A stretch of 64,000 nt of DNA from Streptomyces sp. NBC_01591 (GTDB lineage: Bacteria; Actinomycetota; Actinomycetes; Streptomycetales; Streptomycetaceae): assembly GCF_035918155.1 (NCBI RefSeq), contig NZ_CP109328.1:744001-808000 (forward strand), in the 5' to 3' direction. Below the pieces are notes generated by a model. The model worked only from the letters and a program-made list of their open reading frames with translations, made no database searches and had not been told where the DNA came from. Shown piece after piece: positions 45,377 to 54,389 of the stretch (position 1 is the stretch's first letter; every line of letters starts with the position of its first letter). Made by a program: the position numbers and the translations under genes.

Positions 45377-45949
45377 CGCCGGTGGCGGGCCAGTTGGTGG
45401 GACGGTGTATTCCCATCCTGGCTGCCAGTGGGCCGGGGCTTGGACGAGGTCTTCGAGGTCTGCGCCGGTGAGCAAGCAGTCCAGGGCCCATCGGTTGGCC
45501 GAGTGGGCGATCAGCAGAATGCGGCTGCCGTCCCACCGTGTGGCCAGGTCGCCAAGGAAGTCTTCGGTGGCGGCCAGAACTTCGCGGTAGCTCTGGCCGC
45601 CGGGGAACGGCTCGTCGATGTGCCGCCCCCGCAGCGGGGCAAGAGCTGCTTGCGGGCGGCCGTTGAGGCGCCCGTAGTTGCATTCACGCAGGCGGCGATC
45701 CTGGTGGATCGGCACTGTGGTGCACGCGAAGGCGATCCGCGCGGTGTCCACGGCGCGGTGCAGGTCGGAGGTGAACACCGCCGCGATGCCGTCGTTGCGA
45801 CGGCGGTCGCCGAGTTCCCGGGCCTGTCGGCTGCCGGCCGGTGAGAGGACTCCCGGTAGCCAGCCTGTGGCGATTCCGGCCTCGTTGTCGATGGTGGTGG
45901 CGTGGGTCTCGTAGACGAGCCGGATCGGCATCTTCGCCCTGCCGTTCAT
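45344..45949 (-). CDS. histidine phosphatase, passenger of IS630 element
   Basis: This 201-residue protein is of the phosphoglycerate-mutase-like superfamily. The phosphorylated His lies in RLVYETHATTIDNEAG (variant of RHGET), with SDLHRAVDTARIAF, RLRECNYGRLNG and the second catalytic His in LIAHSANRWALD. ATG at 45949 lies 2 nt after the transposase stop. The frame runs to the tip of the element: its TAG stop uses the TA flanking the left inverted repeat. It therefore moves with the transposon. Substrate unknown. Confidence 0.85.
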   Translation of the reverse strand: MNGRAKMPIRLVYETHATTIDNEAGIATGWLPGVLSPAGSRQARELGDRRRNDGIAAVFTSDLHRAVDTARIAFACTTVPIHQDRRLRECNYGRLNGRPQAALAPLRGRHIDEPFPGGQSYREVLAATEDFLGDLATRWDGSRILLIAHSANRWALDCLLTGADLEDLVQAPAHWQPGWEYTVPPTGPPPAQPGKRSRSEH

Positions 45950-47154
45950 GATCAGGCCGCCTGGAGAGGGCGTCCGCCCCAGCGGATGCCCTTCTCGCCG
46001 CGGATACGGGCACGTTCCCTGCGTTGGGCGGCAAGCACATCAGGGTGGCGGGCGTTGTCGTTGCGCCAGCGGAGGTAGGCGTGCAGGGCCCGGGTCTGCA
46101 CGGTGTGGTTGGGGTGGTTGGAGTTGGCGATGGTGAACTGTCGAAGCGGTCCGAAGTGGGCTTCGATCGGGTTCGCCCACGAGGCGTAGGTCGGGGTGAA
46201 GCACAACTCGACTTTGTTCTTCCTGGCCCAGCGGCGGATCTCGGTGCCCTTGTGGGCAGACAGGTTGTCGAGGATCACGTAGATCGGGGCGCCGTCGGGC
46301 CGGGCGGCCCGGATCGATTTCAGCGCGGCCAGCGTGTTGGCGGCGCCCTTCTTGCGCCGGTTGACGCCCCACAGGGTGTCGTCGCCGAGCGAGTAACAGC
46401 CGTGGAAGTAGCGCACGCCGTGAGTGCGGTGATAAGTGGCGGGCAGCCGGTCGGGGCGCTTCTCAGCGGCCCAGCCCGAGCCCGCGGTGGGCCGGATCCC
46501 GAGCGGGCCGAACTCGTCGAAAGCGAAGACCCGGTCCGGGAAGCGGTCGAGGACCTCCTCGATCCGGTCCAGCTTCGTCTCCCGGTCCGGGTCGGGGGAT
46601 TCCTTCCATGTCTTGGTGCGCTGGAAGGTGATGCCGCGGCGCAGCAGCAGGCATCGTAAGGCTTCACGGCCGATGCGGATGACGTGTCCGTGTACTTTCC
46701 GCAGGTAGGCGGCGAGTTTGCGGATCGACCAGCGGGTGAAGGGCTGGCCGAGTTTGGTCGGGCGGGTGGTGGCCGCCTGGATGACGAAGTCCTCGTCGTC
46801 AGGGGTGAGCAGGCGAGGACGGCCTCCCGCCCACTGAGGGTCCAGGCAGGCCAGGCCGATCTCGTTGAACCGGTGGATCACCTCCCGCACCGTGCCCTCG
46901 TCGGCCTGGACCAGCTGGGCGATCACCGGTACGCGGTTTCCGCCGGCGGACGCCAGCAGCATCATCGCCCGGCGATAGCGCACCGAGCTGGTACTGCCCC
47001 GGCGCACGATCTGCTGCAGCTTCTGCCCTTCTTGGTCGGTCAGTCTGCGCACCCGCACAGGCTCGGCCACCACACCTCCAGCGATCGGAACGGACGTCAC
47101 CGCCCATCCAACCGCTCCAACTACCAACCCGGCGAACCTATTCGGTCACAGCAC
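45347..47154 (-). mobile_element. intact IS630-type transposon with passenger gene
   Basis: Ends GTGCTCTGACC and GGTCACAGCAC are flanked by TA on both sides, as expected for IS630 target duplication. About 1.81 kb encloses the transposase (45952-47070) and a histidine phosphatase (45344-45949) in one transcript. A normal IS630 element is about 1.1-1.2 kb with the transposase only. Confidence 0.85.
45952..47070 (-). CDS. IS630-family transposase, intact
   Basis: This encodes 372 residues; GTG at 47070 follows CTGGAGGTGTG and is preferred to a TTG inside the inverted repeat. The N-terminal HTH region (RRAMMLLASAGGNRVPVIAQ) and winged linker precede a DDE core: FAFDEFGPLGIRP (first Asp), YVILDNLSAHKGTEIRRW (second Asp) and SWANPIEAHFGPLRQF (Glu). 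It is a single-HTH type, not the duplicated type at 1-1030. Its stop is 2 nt before the phosphatase start, so the pair is coupled. Confidence 0.93.
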   Translation of the reverse strand: MAEPVRVRRLTDQEGQKLQQIVRRGSTSSVRYRRAMMLLASAGGNRVPVIAQLVQADEGTVREVIHRFNEIGLACLDPQWAGGRPRLLTPDDEDFVIQAATTRPTKLGQPFTRWSIRKLAAYLRKVHGHVIRIGREALRCLLLRRGITFQRTKTWKESPDPDRETKLDRIEEVLDRFPDRVFAFDEFGPLGIRPTAGSGWAAEKRPDRLPATYHRTHGVRYFHGCYSLGDDTLWGVNRRKKGAANTLAALKSIRAARPDGAPIYVILDNLSAHKGTEIRRWARKNKVELCFTPTYASWANPIEAHFGPLRQFTIANSNHPNHTVQTRALHAYLRWRNDNARHPDVLAAQRRERARIRGEKGIRWGGRPLQAA

Positions 47155-47157
47155 TAG
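47125..47157 (-). repeat. right terminal inverted repeat of IS630 element
   Basis: CAACCCGGCGAACC to GTCACAGCACTAG is the inverse of the left end at 45344-45376. Confidence 0.85.
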
Positions 47158-47263
47158 CGAGAGGCGATGACACCCCCTGCCCGACACCGACTCCGGAACA
47201 GGCAGCCGAGGGCCTTCGCCGCGCTGCGACCGCGGATCACCCCATCGAGGTTCTAGGGCGGCC

Positions 47264-47735
47264 TCAGGTGCCGGGGTGGTGCACGACCTCGGTTGGTACG
47301 ACGGTTCTTCGGCACGGTTCCTGCAGCGTGCTCAGGCCCTTGGCGATGCGGTCGAGGAGCAGGTGGGCCGGGCGGCGGCCCACTTCGTCCGCGTCGTAGG
47401 CCACGATGGTGACGGGCACGTCCGGCAGGTCGGCCATTTCGAAGTCGTCGAACCCGGCGAGGGCAGTGCCGCTGCGCAGCCCGCACACGGCACGGTAGGC
47501 GCCCAGGGTGTTGCGGTTGTTGGCGCAGAACAAGGCGGTTGGCGCGTCAGGGCGGTCGAGGATGCGGCGCGCGGCGGCCTCGGCGCTGGGAATGTCGTAA
47601 GCGTCTCTGCTGATCCACTTCTCACGCGGTGTGATCCCTGCTTCCTCGTGGGCCGCCCAGTATCCCCGGAAGCGCTCGGCGCTGGTGAACAGGGCGGGCG
47701 GATTACCCACCAAGCTGATGGACCGGTGCCCGTGG
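47264..47735 (-). pseudogene. LacI-family regulator, C-terminal domain only
   Basis: The frame gives the effector domain of a LacI/PurR protein: ADHGHRSISLVGNPPALFTS, DAPTALFCANNRNTLGAYRA, LAGFDDFEMADL. The DNA-binding half is missing; its 5' side is fused to the ECF sigma-factor relic at 47735. Confidence 0.75.
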
Positions 47736-47919
47736 TCAGCCATCCGTGCGGGTTGTCCGGGACGCCCTCGGTCGGCCAGCGTGTCGCCGCGGCGAGCAGT
47801 GCCTCCTGCACGGCGTCCTCGCTCAGGTCGAACTGCCCGTACCGGCGCACCAGCGCGCCGAGGGCCTGCGGCGCGAGCGCGCGCAGCAGGCCCTCGACGG
47901 TGGCGCGGTCGGCGCTCAC
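47735..47919 (-). pseudogene. ECF sigma factor, N-terminal relic
   Basis: ATG at 47919 overlaps the YciI stop. MSADRATVEGLLRALAPQAL, GALVRRYGQFDLSEDAVQEA and EGVPDNPHGWLTT are the sigma-2 region of SigJ/ECF-type factors usually paired with YciI proteins. After about 60 residues it runs into the LacI relic, losing the sigma-4 region. Confidence 0.75.
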
Positions 47920-48284
47920 GCGGTCGGGCCGCCGGAGAAGATCACCTGGCGGACCTCGATGCCCAGGCCGTTGAACCGGGCGTCCGGGATCATCGCGGCC
48001 AGCTCCAGCGCGCGGTCCCTGTTCTCGACGTCGACCAGGTAGTAGCCGCCGAGGAACTCCTTGGCCTCCAGGTAGGGGCCGTCGGTGACGACCGGCACAC
48101 CGTCGCGGACGCGGACCACCGAGCTCTGTGACGGGTCGGCCAGTGCCTCGGTGCCGATCATCTCGCCGGACTCGCGGATCGTCTTCATGAATGTGCCGTG
48201 GCCGTCCATGATCTCCTGGCGCTCGGCCTCCGTCAGTTCCTCCATGATGGCCGGGTTGATGTGCATGATCAGCAGGAACTTCAT
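47916..48284 (-). CDS. YciI-family protein
   Basis: This 122-residue protein (YCII/DGPF domain) starts at ATG 48284 after GAGGAG. It is an alpha-beta dimeric fold with MKFLLIMHINPAIMEEL, TDGPYLEAKEFLGGYYLVDV and the conserved Asp-Gly-Pro. These proteins usually form an operon with an ECF sigma factor (overlapping ATGA, as here), but the partner is truncated, so this gene is probably orphaned. Confidence 0.9.
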   Translation of the reverse strand: MKFLLIMHINPAIMEELTEAERQEIMDGHGTFMKTIRESGEMIGTEALADPSQSSVVRVRDGVPVVTDGPYLEAKEFLGGYYLVDVENRDRALELAAMIPDARFNGLGIEVRQVIFSGGPTA

Positions 48285-48484
48285 GTCCAACTCCTCACCG
48301 TCGTGGCGCCCGGTCGGGCCCCGTCATCGGGTGGTCGTCGCGGACCGACCGCCCTTGACATGCCGGCGGCGGGTTCAGCAGATCAGATGATTCTGCCGGT
48401 ACGGGTCAAGATCCGTCGATCGGCTCCGACCTCACGGTGACGATCCAAGTCTCACCACCGTTATCGCCATCACAGGAGGAACAC

Positions 48485-49129
48485 GTGGCTCAGCTACTGA
48501 GAGTCCAGAACTTCAACGTCTCGAGTGACGGAATTGGTGCCGGTGAGGACCAGACCCTCGAGAGGCCATTCGGTCATGTCGAGCCCGAGAGGCTGTTCGC
48601 CTGGGCCGGCGCCACGGCGAGCTGGCCCATGCGCACCGACCCCGGGGGCAGCCGGGGTCTCGACGACTACCTCACGCGGGACTACGCCCGCAACATCGGC
48701 GCCGAAATCATGGGCCGCAACAAGTTCGGTCCCCAGCGCGGGCCCTGGCACAACCACGAGTGGCGCGGCTGGTGGGGTGACGAGCCCCCGTTCCACACCC
48801 CGGTGTTCGTCATGACCCACCACAAGCGTCCTTCGTTCACGCTCTCCGACACCACGTTCCACTTCGTCGACGGCGACCCTGCCACGGTCCTCGAACAGGC
48901 CCGGGAGGCGGCGCAGGGCAAGGACGTCAGACTCGGCGGCGGGGCCACCACCATCCGGCAGTTCCTCGACGCCGACCTCGTCGACACCCTGCACGTGGCG
49001 GTCTCGCCGGTGAAGCTCGGGTCCGGAGTACGACTCTGGGAGTCCCCCGATGAGCTGCTCGACCGGTTCCACCTGGAGGTCGTTCCCAGCCCGAGCGGGG
49101 TGACGCACCACCTGTTCTGGCGAAAGTGA
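48485..49129 (+). CDS. dihydrofolate-reductase-like (RibD C-terminal) protein
   Basis: This encodes 214 residues, starting at GTG 48485 behind a perfect AGGAGGA. It has the RibD-C/DHFR-like fold: QLLRVQNFNVSSDGIGAG, GAEIMGRNKFGPQRGPW, VFVMTHHKRPSF, RLGGGATTIRQFLDADLVD and LHVAVSPVKLGSGVRLW. It is a stand-alone YyaP/YwjB-type reductase of unknown substrate, frequently linked to ECF/YciI genes as here. Confidence 0.9.
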   Translation: MAQLLRVQNFNVSSDGIGAGEDQTLERPFGHVEPERLFAWAGATASWPMRTDPGGSRGLDDYLTRDYARNIGAEIMGRNKFGPQRGPWHNHEWRGWWGDEPPFHTPVFVMTHHKRPSFTLSDTTFHFVDGDPATVLEQAREAAQGKDVRLGGGATTIRQFLDADLVDTLHVAVSPVKLGSGVRLWESPDELLDRFHLEVVPSPSGVTHHLFWRK

Positions 49130-49576
49130 CCGGTCCTCAGGGCTGGCCCCGGCCAGCTGTTTTGCCTCCCGGGGCCGCCCTGAGGCGGGCCGTCGAGTCG
49201 CGCCTCGGGCGGTCAGCTGTCCGGCGCGGAGACGATGCACGACCTGCACGAGACGCTCCGCACGCTGACCCACGGCCTCTCCTGGGACACCCGCCTCACC
49301 GGCCCTGACGTCGCGCTGGAAGTCACGCTCGGCAAACGGCAGGAGCTCCCGCTGCACGCGACCCATGTCGTCGGCGTGACCCGGCTCTTCCATAACGCTG
49401 CTGGCACCATCGGCGCCCGCAGCACACCAGGGGGAGGGCGCTGTCTCCACTGTGACGGGACCGGGCTTGCCCGCCCACTGTGGGAGCCGACCGAGCCGCG
49501 CCCTTGCCCAAGGGTGTCGGCGCGCGGGACGGTCGTCGCTCAACTATGCGCAACCGACTCGACACGGGAGCATGCG

Positions 49577-49855
49577 ATGACGTTGCGGTTCGTCGGGATC
49601 GACCTGAACACCGGAGGCGAGGGATCGCCGACGGTGTGGGTGGAAGAGGAGAGCGCGGACCTGGTCCTCCAGGGCGAGGAAGCCGATGAATTCCTCAAGA
49701 CCCAAGTCGGCTCCACCCAGTGGGTGGCCGGCCACAAGACGGGGATCCCCGCTCGTGAGCGGGTGATCCGGATTCCGGCCCGCATGGTGCCGATTCTGAG
49801 GGAGATGTGCGATGCCGCTGAACGCGCAGCAGCTGAACACCGCGACGTTCGCTGA
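49577..49855 (+). CDS. small hypothetical protein preceding DUF6879-like gene
   Basis: This encodes 92 residues from ATG 49577. MTLRFVGIDLNTGGEGSPTV, WVEEESADLVLQGEEADEF and RIPARMVPILREMCDAAERA form a compact domain that I recall as a common companion of DUF6879/XRE regulator pairs in Streptomyces. It overlaps the next frame by 44 nt. Function unknown. Confidence 0.6.
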   Translation: MTLRFVGIDLNTGGEGSPTVWVEEESADLVLQGEEADEFLKTQVGSTQWVAGHKTGIPARERVIRIPARMVPILREMCDAAERAAAEHRDVR

Positions 49856-49976
49856 GTTGCTCGCCGGCACCCATCGCACGGCTGTCCACCTGGAGATGCG
49901 CGACGTCTACGCCGTCGGTGACGAAACGGACGACTACGCCGCCTTCCTGGGACCGGCGTCCCGAACCTCGATCTGA
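49812..49976 (+). pseudogene. DUF6879-like N-terminal relic
   Basis: From ATG 49812: NTATFAELLAGTHRTAVHLE, MRDVYAVGDETDDYAAFLGP, then a stop at about 54 residues; the family normally has about 170-200. Truncated. Confidence 0.5.
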
Positions 49977-49998
49977 ACCCCCGGACTGCCCGCGAAAC

Positions 49999-50190
49999 AT
50001 GACCGCCTCTCCCTCGTCCAGCGCCCAAGGAGCCCGTGAGGCGCTCGCGGTGCGCCTGCAGCACCTGCGCAAGTACGTCGGGCCTCACCGGGAAGGAACG
50101 GCCGGTTCCGTGGTTGAAGAGCGTGGACCATCCTCCGAGCCGCATTGCCCCGTCGATCGCCCAGGCGGTGGAGCGGCAGTCGCATGAACG
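49999..50190 (+). pseudogene. XRE-type regulator N-terminal relic
   Basis: ATG 49999 opens MTASPSSSAQGAREALAVRL then QHLRKYVG, and another frame adds LTGKE, the start of an XRE helix-turn-helix as found beside DUF6879/DUF397 genes. A frameshift and divergence follow. Only the first helix region survives. Confidence 0.4.
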
Positions 50191-50383
50191 CGGGCACTCA
50201 GCCTCTGGGTGTTCCCGGAGCCGGAGCCGGTGGCCACGACCAGTCGACCCTTGTCGTCCACTGCGCCGAAGGATGTACAGGGGGGTCGTCCGCGCGCACG
50301 ACGCCCCTGACCGGTGGTCGGGCGAGCCTGGGAAGCACACGGGGTTGTCGATAGGAGTCGGCCCCACCGTCACCAGGAGCGCT

Positions 50384-51304
50384 ATGACCGAGCTGCACAT
50401 ACGACAACCCACTCCCGCACCCTCACCCGCGCCCACGGCCGCCGGGGCCATGGGCCGCGCGTTGGCCGGCGGCCTGATCATGGCGGTGGCGCTCGGTGTC
50501 GGCAACGGCCTCGGACCCGTACTGGCGGACGCCACCGGAGCCAGTGGCCTGGCCGCCCGGCTGATCGCTGCGGCCCTCGTCACCGTCGTGGCCGTGCCGT
50601 TCGTCCTGCGCCTGTCACACCCCCGGACGGTCGGCTTCGGCAATCCGGGCGCGAGCCTACGGGCGTTCCTCACCGGCGTTGGGGTGACGGCCGCGGGAGC
50701 GGCGCTGGTCCTGGGCGCGGGTACGGCCATGGGGTTACTCGTCTGGCAGCAGTTGGACCTCGTCACTCTGGTCGGCTTTCTCGTCACCAACGCCGTCGTC
50801 GCGTTCCTGCTCGAAGCCCTGCCCGAGGAGACGACGCTGCGCGGCTACACGTGGACATCGCTGCGCAGACGGTTTGGGCCCGCACTGGCGGCGCTCGGCA
50901 CCACGGCGGTCTTCCTGCTCGTACCGGGCACCTCGACGCTGGTGACGGTTGGCATCGCGCGGCTGGCCGGTGACGAGCCGGGCCACATCGGCATCGTCCC
51001 GGAGGGGCAGCCCCCGGTCGACTACCTCATCCTCCTGACGGTCTTCGGCCTGACCCTGATCGCCGCCCGTGCGGCCGTGGGTCACGCCCCGCTGTGGGCG
51101 GCGATCGGCACGCACCTGACCGTCCTGACCGTGAACCGCATCATGCTGCAGGGCGAGGACCGCGACGCGGGCGTGACGGTGGAGCAGGCGTCCGGTGACG
51201 CGGTGCTGCTCGTACCGCTGTACTTGGTGGTCGTCGCGATCGCATTCCTGACGTGCCGCCGGGTCACGCGTCGGCACACGCCCGGCGAAAAGCAGCAGCG
51301 GTGA
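50384..51304 (+). CDS. CPBP-family intramembrane metalloprotease
   Basis: This 306-residue protein starts at ATG 50384 after CAGGAGC. It has eight or so hydrophobic helices with CPBP (Abi/CAAX-like) motifs: EETTLR (residues 148-153, motif EExxxR) and the histidine-containing GTHLTVLTVNRI. Family members are membrane proteases, some linked to bacteriocin immunity. Here it neighbours two Imm5-like genes at 52145 and 52747, but an intervening decayed regulator makes the link speculative. Confidence 0.85.
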   Translation: MTELHIRQPTPAPSPAPTAAGAMGRALAGGLIMAVALGVGNGLGPVLADATGASGLAARLIAAALVTVVAVPFVLRLSHPRTVGFGNPGASLRAFLTGVGVTAAGAALVLGAGTAMGLLVWQQLDLVTLVGFLVTNAVVAFLLEALPEETTLRGYTWTSLRRRFGPALAALGTTAVFLLVPGTSTLVTVGIARLAGDEPGHIGIVPEGQPPVDYLILLTVFGLTLIAARAAVGHAPLWAAIGTHLTVLTVNRIMLQGEDRDAGVTVEQASGDAVLLVPLYLVVVAIAFLTCRRVTRRHTPGEKQQR

Positions 51305-51406
51305 TGTCTTTTGTGCTGGACGCCCATGATCATTCGGGGCGACCGAGGATCGCAACGCGCCGCCGGTCGCGTGTCGTCTGCCACGAGAACGTCAGTGGAT
51401 CCGGCG

Positions 51407-52056
51407 GCGTACCGCTGGGCCAATCCGCGCGACGTGAGGTCGCGCCGCCACGGTTCCAGGGTCCTGGCCAGCGCATCGAGGCTGCCAGCGTCGCGGAGTT
51501 CTCCGAGGACGGTGGAGATGGTACCCAGGGGCTGGCCTCCCCGGCGCAGCAGGTGCGCCAGTTCGGCGTCGCGCACGTCCTGCGCAAGGTACTGGCGGTG
51601 TGCGGGTCACGTGGTGGGGTGAGGGTTCCGGCGCGTTCCGAGGTGCGCAAGGGTGGCCGGGTTGAGCGCGAGGTGGCGGGCGAGTTCACCGATGCTGTAC
51701 GGCGCCCGAGTGCCGGCCGCCGCATCCGGGGTGACGGCTCCGAGGTGTGAGAGCGCCGCTTCGACGGTTCGTAGTGTGCTGCGGTCGCGAGCCAGGAGTG
51801 AGTGCCCGTCGTCGACGTACTCCAGTGCTTCATCGAGCTGGCCGCCGGTGACGGCCTGCATGATGCGTCGGCTCGTCGAGTAGCCGAAGGCAGGGACGAG
51901 CGCCAGGTAGGCCGCGAGGCCGGCAGCATGCGTGGCGGTGTAGTCCCGGTACCCCGTCGGGCTGCGGTGGGCCGGCGGGATGATGCTGGCGCCCTCGTAG
52001 TTGCGGACCGCCTGTGTGGAGAGGCCATGGTGACGGGCCAGGTCCACGGGCCGCAT
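51407..52056 (-). pseudogene. TioE-type MerR regulator, two frameshifts
   Basis: ATG 52056 behind GGAGGTC opens MRPVDLARHHGLSTQAVRNY, characteristic of the TioE group of MerR proteins. ARHLALNPATL is followed by an extra T (near 51640), and the continuation RAGTLTPPRDPHT and then DAELAHLLRRGGQPLGTIST appear in the other two frames, with about 7 nt lost between. The intact protein would have about 230 residues and two HTH regions. It is divergent from the Imm5-like genes. Confidence 0.7.
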
Positions 52057-52144
52057 GTGACCTCCGATTGAGGGTTCCGACGCAGGTGAGCGGAGGATTC
52101 GTCGCAAAGTCTCCATCGAGCGTTCAAGGATACGATTCAGAGGC

Positions 52145-52759
52145 ATGACACAGAGCACGCACACCGTGTCCGGAGACTTCGATCTGACGATGGACGAGCT
52201 GCGCGTCGTGGCGCGTTACGTGGTTCGGCACGCAGAGGATGTCCTGTCGGTCTTTGAGCAGGCTGTTCCCGATGATCCGCGCCCCCGCGCGGCGATCGAC
52301 GCCGCCTGGGCCTTCATCAACGGTGCCAACAGGACGAAATTGCAGCGCGTCACTTCCCTCGACGCTCATCGAGCCGCCCGGTCCGCGCCCTCCGAAGCCG
52401 CACGACTGGCCGCGCGATCCGCCGGTGACGCCGCATCGGCCGCATACCTGCACCCCATCGCCCAGGCCGGTCAGGTCGGCCACATCCTGCGGGCCTGCGC
52501 GAGCGCTGCGCACATCGGGGAGGTGGAGGCGGGCGGTGATACCGCGATCGGGGATGCCCTACTGGAACGGTCGCGGCAGCGTGCGACACCGTTGCTCATC
52601 GATGTGCTGCGCCGCTACCCGCTCGTGACAGGTGGCAGCAGTCGTGTCGCCCGGCTGATGAGCACTCTGGACCATTCCCTGCGTCGGGCGGCTGACCGGC
52701 CGCCAGGGCACACCGCAGCGAGCGGCGCCGAGGTGCGCAGGAGGGAGTGCACGTCGTGA
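52145..52759 (+). CDS. Imm5-like putative immunity protein 1
   Basis: This 204-residue all-helical protein has the pattern of the Imm5-like/putative-immunity family: VARYVVRHAEDVLSVFEQAV, PDDPRPRAAIDAAWAFINGA, AARLAARSAGDAASAAYLHP, QAGQVGHILRACASAAH. The C-terminal 60 residues are an extra Arg-rich extension. It overlaps the paralogous gene at 52747 by 13 nt. Family assignment is by pattern memory. No toxin gene is visible nearby. Confidence 0.6.
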   Translation: MTQSTHTVSGDFDLTMDELRVVARYVVRHAEDVLSVFEQAVPDDPRPRAAIDAAWAFINGANRTKLQRVTSLDAHRAARSAPSEAARLAARSAGDAASAAYLHPIAQAGQVGHILRACASAAHIGEVEAGGDTAIGDALLERSRQRATPLLIDVLRRYPLVTGGSSRVARLMSTLDHSLRRAADRPPGHTAASGAEVRRRECTS

Positions 52760-53271
52760 TCCTCCCGAAGGTCCGCGACCCTCGCCTCGTGACGATCCGC
52801 CGTGGTGGGACTCTCACTGATGCGGATCACCGTCTCCTTGCTCTATGGGCTGCCGCCTGTGCAGAGCACGTCCTTGGCCTCTTCGAGTCGGCCAAGCCCG
52901 CGGACCCGCGACCTCGCCAGGCGATCGAGCATGCCCGGGCCTGGGTGCGCGGCGAGGTCAAGATGATGCAGGCCCGCGCGGCGGGCGGTCATGCGATGGG
53001 GGCAGCCAGAGACCTGCGTGGGGCAGCACGGCATGCCGCGTACGCCGCCGGCCAGGCCGGAGCCGTCGCCCACGTCGCCGCGCACGAGCTCGGCGCGGCC
53101 GCCTACGCGATCAAGGCCGCACGTGCAGCGGCACCGGAAGGCGAGAGCGAGACCGCAGGACGACTCGAGTGCAAATGGCAGCGCAATCAGCTCCCGGAGG
53201 CGATCTGCGAGCTTGTACTTGATGACCAGCGCCTACGCAACGACATCTGCTGGTCGGTGTTCGACTGCTGA
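52747..53271 (+). CDS. Imm5-like putative immunity protein 2
   Basis: This 174-residue protein is paralogous to 52145: LWAAACAEHVLGLFESAKPA, DPRPRQAIEHARAWVRGEVK, AARHAAYAAGQAGAVAHVAA, HELGAAAYAIKAARAAA. It is closer to the family core than gene 1. The C-terminus (NQLPEAICELVLDDQRLRND) is conserved in such proteins. The genes overlap and are translationally coupled. Confidence 0.65.
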   Translation: MHVVILPKVRDPRLVTIRRGGTLTDADHRLLALWAAACAEHVLGLFESAKPADPRPRQAIEHARAWVRGEVKMMQARAAGGHAMGAARDLRGAARHAAYAAGQAGAVAHVAAHELGAAAYAIKAARAAAPEGESETAGRLECKWQRNQLPEAICELVLDDQRLRNDICWSVFDC

Positions 53272-53454
53272 AGCCGAACCCCGTACAGGGCCCCTCATGG
53301 TTGGCCCAGCGGGGAGCACCGGGCACCTCCGTCCAGCTGTGTGGGAACGCGGAGACGCGGAGCTGTTTGAGGTCGGGGATGTGGTCAAGGGTGACTCCCG
53401 TGCCCCGACCTGCCCGAGGGGGCCCTCGGGCCCGCACGGCCGTGTCCGTGGTGG

Positions 53455-54385
53455 CACGAGGTCAACACCTACGCGTTCCACGGACACCGCTGGTACGCGT
53501 CCGTGCTCTGCAAGGTCACCACCGACCTGCCCGACAAACCGACCCACCATCAGCAGGCCCGCGGCACAGTCGGCGTCGACCTCGGCGTAAAACACCTCGT
53601 CGCCCTCTCCCAGCCCCTCACCCCCGACGACCCCACAACCTTCTTCCTCACCAACCCCCGCCACGTACGCCGAGCCGAGAAGCGACTGGCCAAAGCCCAG
53701 CGGGCACTGTCACGGACGCAGAAGGGCTCCGCACGCCGGGTCAAGGCGCGTCACCCGTGTGGCCCGCCTCCACCACGAAGTCTCCGTACGCCGCGACACC
53801 ACACTCCTCACGAAACAGCTCACGACCCGGTTCGCCGTCGTCGCGATCGAGGACCTCAACGTCGCGGGCATGACCAGCTCCGCTCGTGGCACCACAGCGG
53901 CACCCGGGAAGAAAGTGAGGCAGAAGGCCGACCTCAACCGGTCCATCCTGGACACCGCCCCCCGGCGAGCTGCGCCGCCAGCTCACCTACAAGACGGCCT
54001 GGTACGGCTCCCAACTCGCGGTCCTGGACCGCTGGTGGCCGTCCAGCAAGACCTGCTCGGCCTGCTCATGGCAAAACCCACGCCTGACGCTGGTCGACAG
54101 GACGTTCCACTGCGACGCATGCGGACTGCGGATCGACCGCGACACCAACGCCGCCCACAACATCGCAGCCCACGCCGTCCTCAGCGGCACTCAACCAGCA
54201 GGAACGGTCGCCCCCGGTAGCGGGGAGACCCAAAACGCCCGCGGAGCATCCGTCAGACTTCCCGGACCTCGGGCCGGGAAGCAGGACGCGAAGAAACGGG
54301 GGAGACGCCAGGCCCACCAGCCCGGCGCCACCTCGGTGGAGCAATCCACCGACGTCCCCCAACCCACGCCAAGAACAGGCAAAGC
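53455..54385 (+). pseudogene. tnpB: IS605-type TnpB, at least two frameshifts
   Basis: Frame 1 carries GTVGVDLGVKHLVALSQ (RuvC-I Asp) and HVRRAEKRLAKAQRALSRTQ. Near 53750 it passes to frame 2, RDTTLLTKQLTTRFAVVAIE with EDLNVAGM (RuvC-II Glu). Near 53965 frame 3 gives LRRQLTYKTAWYGSQLAVLD, the CSACSW / CDACGLRIDRDTNAAHN zinc ribbon and RuvC-III Asp, and ends KAVLN. The N-terminal guide-RNA-binding part is missing. All three catalytic acids persist but the gene cannot be translated as one chain. A TnpA gene is absent. Confidence 0.8.
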
Positions 54386-54389
54386 TGTT

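Noticed and set aside
49213..49576. Open frames between the DHFR-like gene and 49577
   Set aside because: A protein-like N-terminus (MHDLHETLRTLTHGLSWDTR) is visible in one frame but decays within 50 residues and matches nothing I know.
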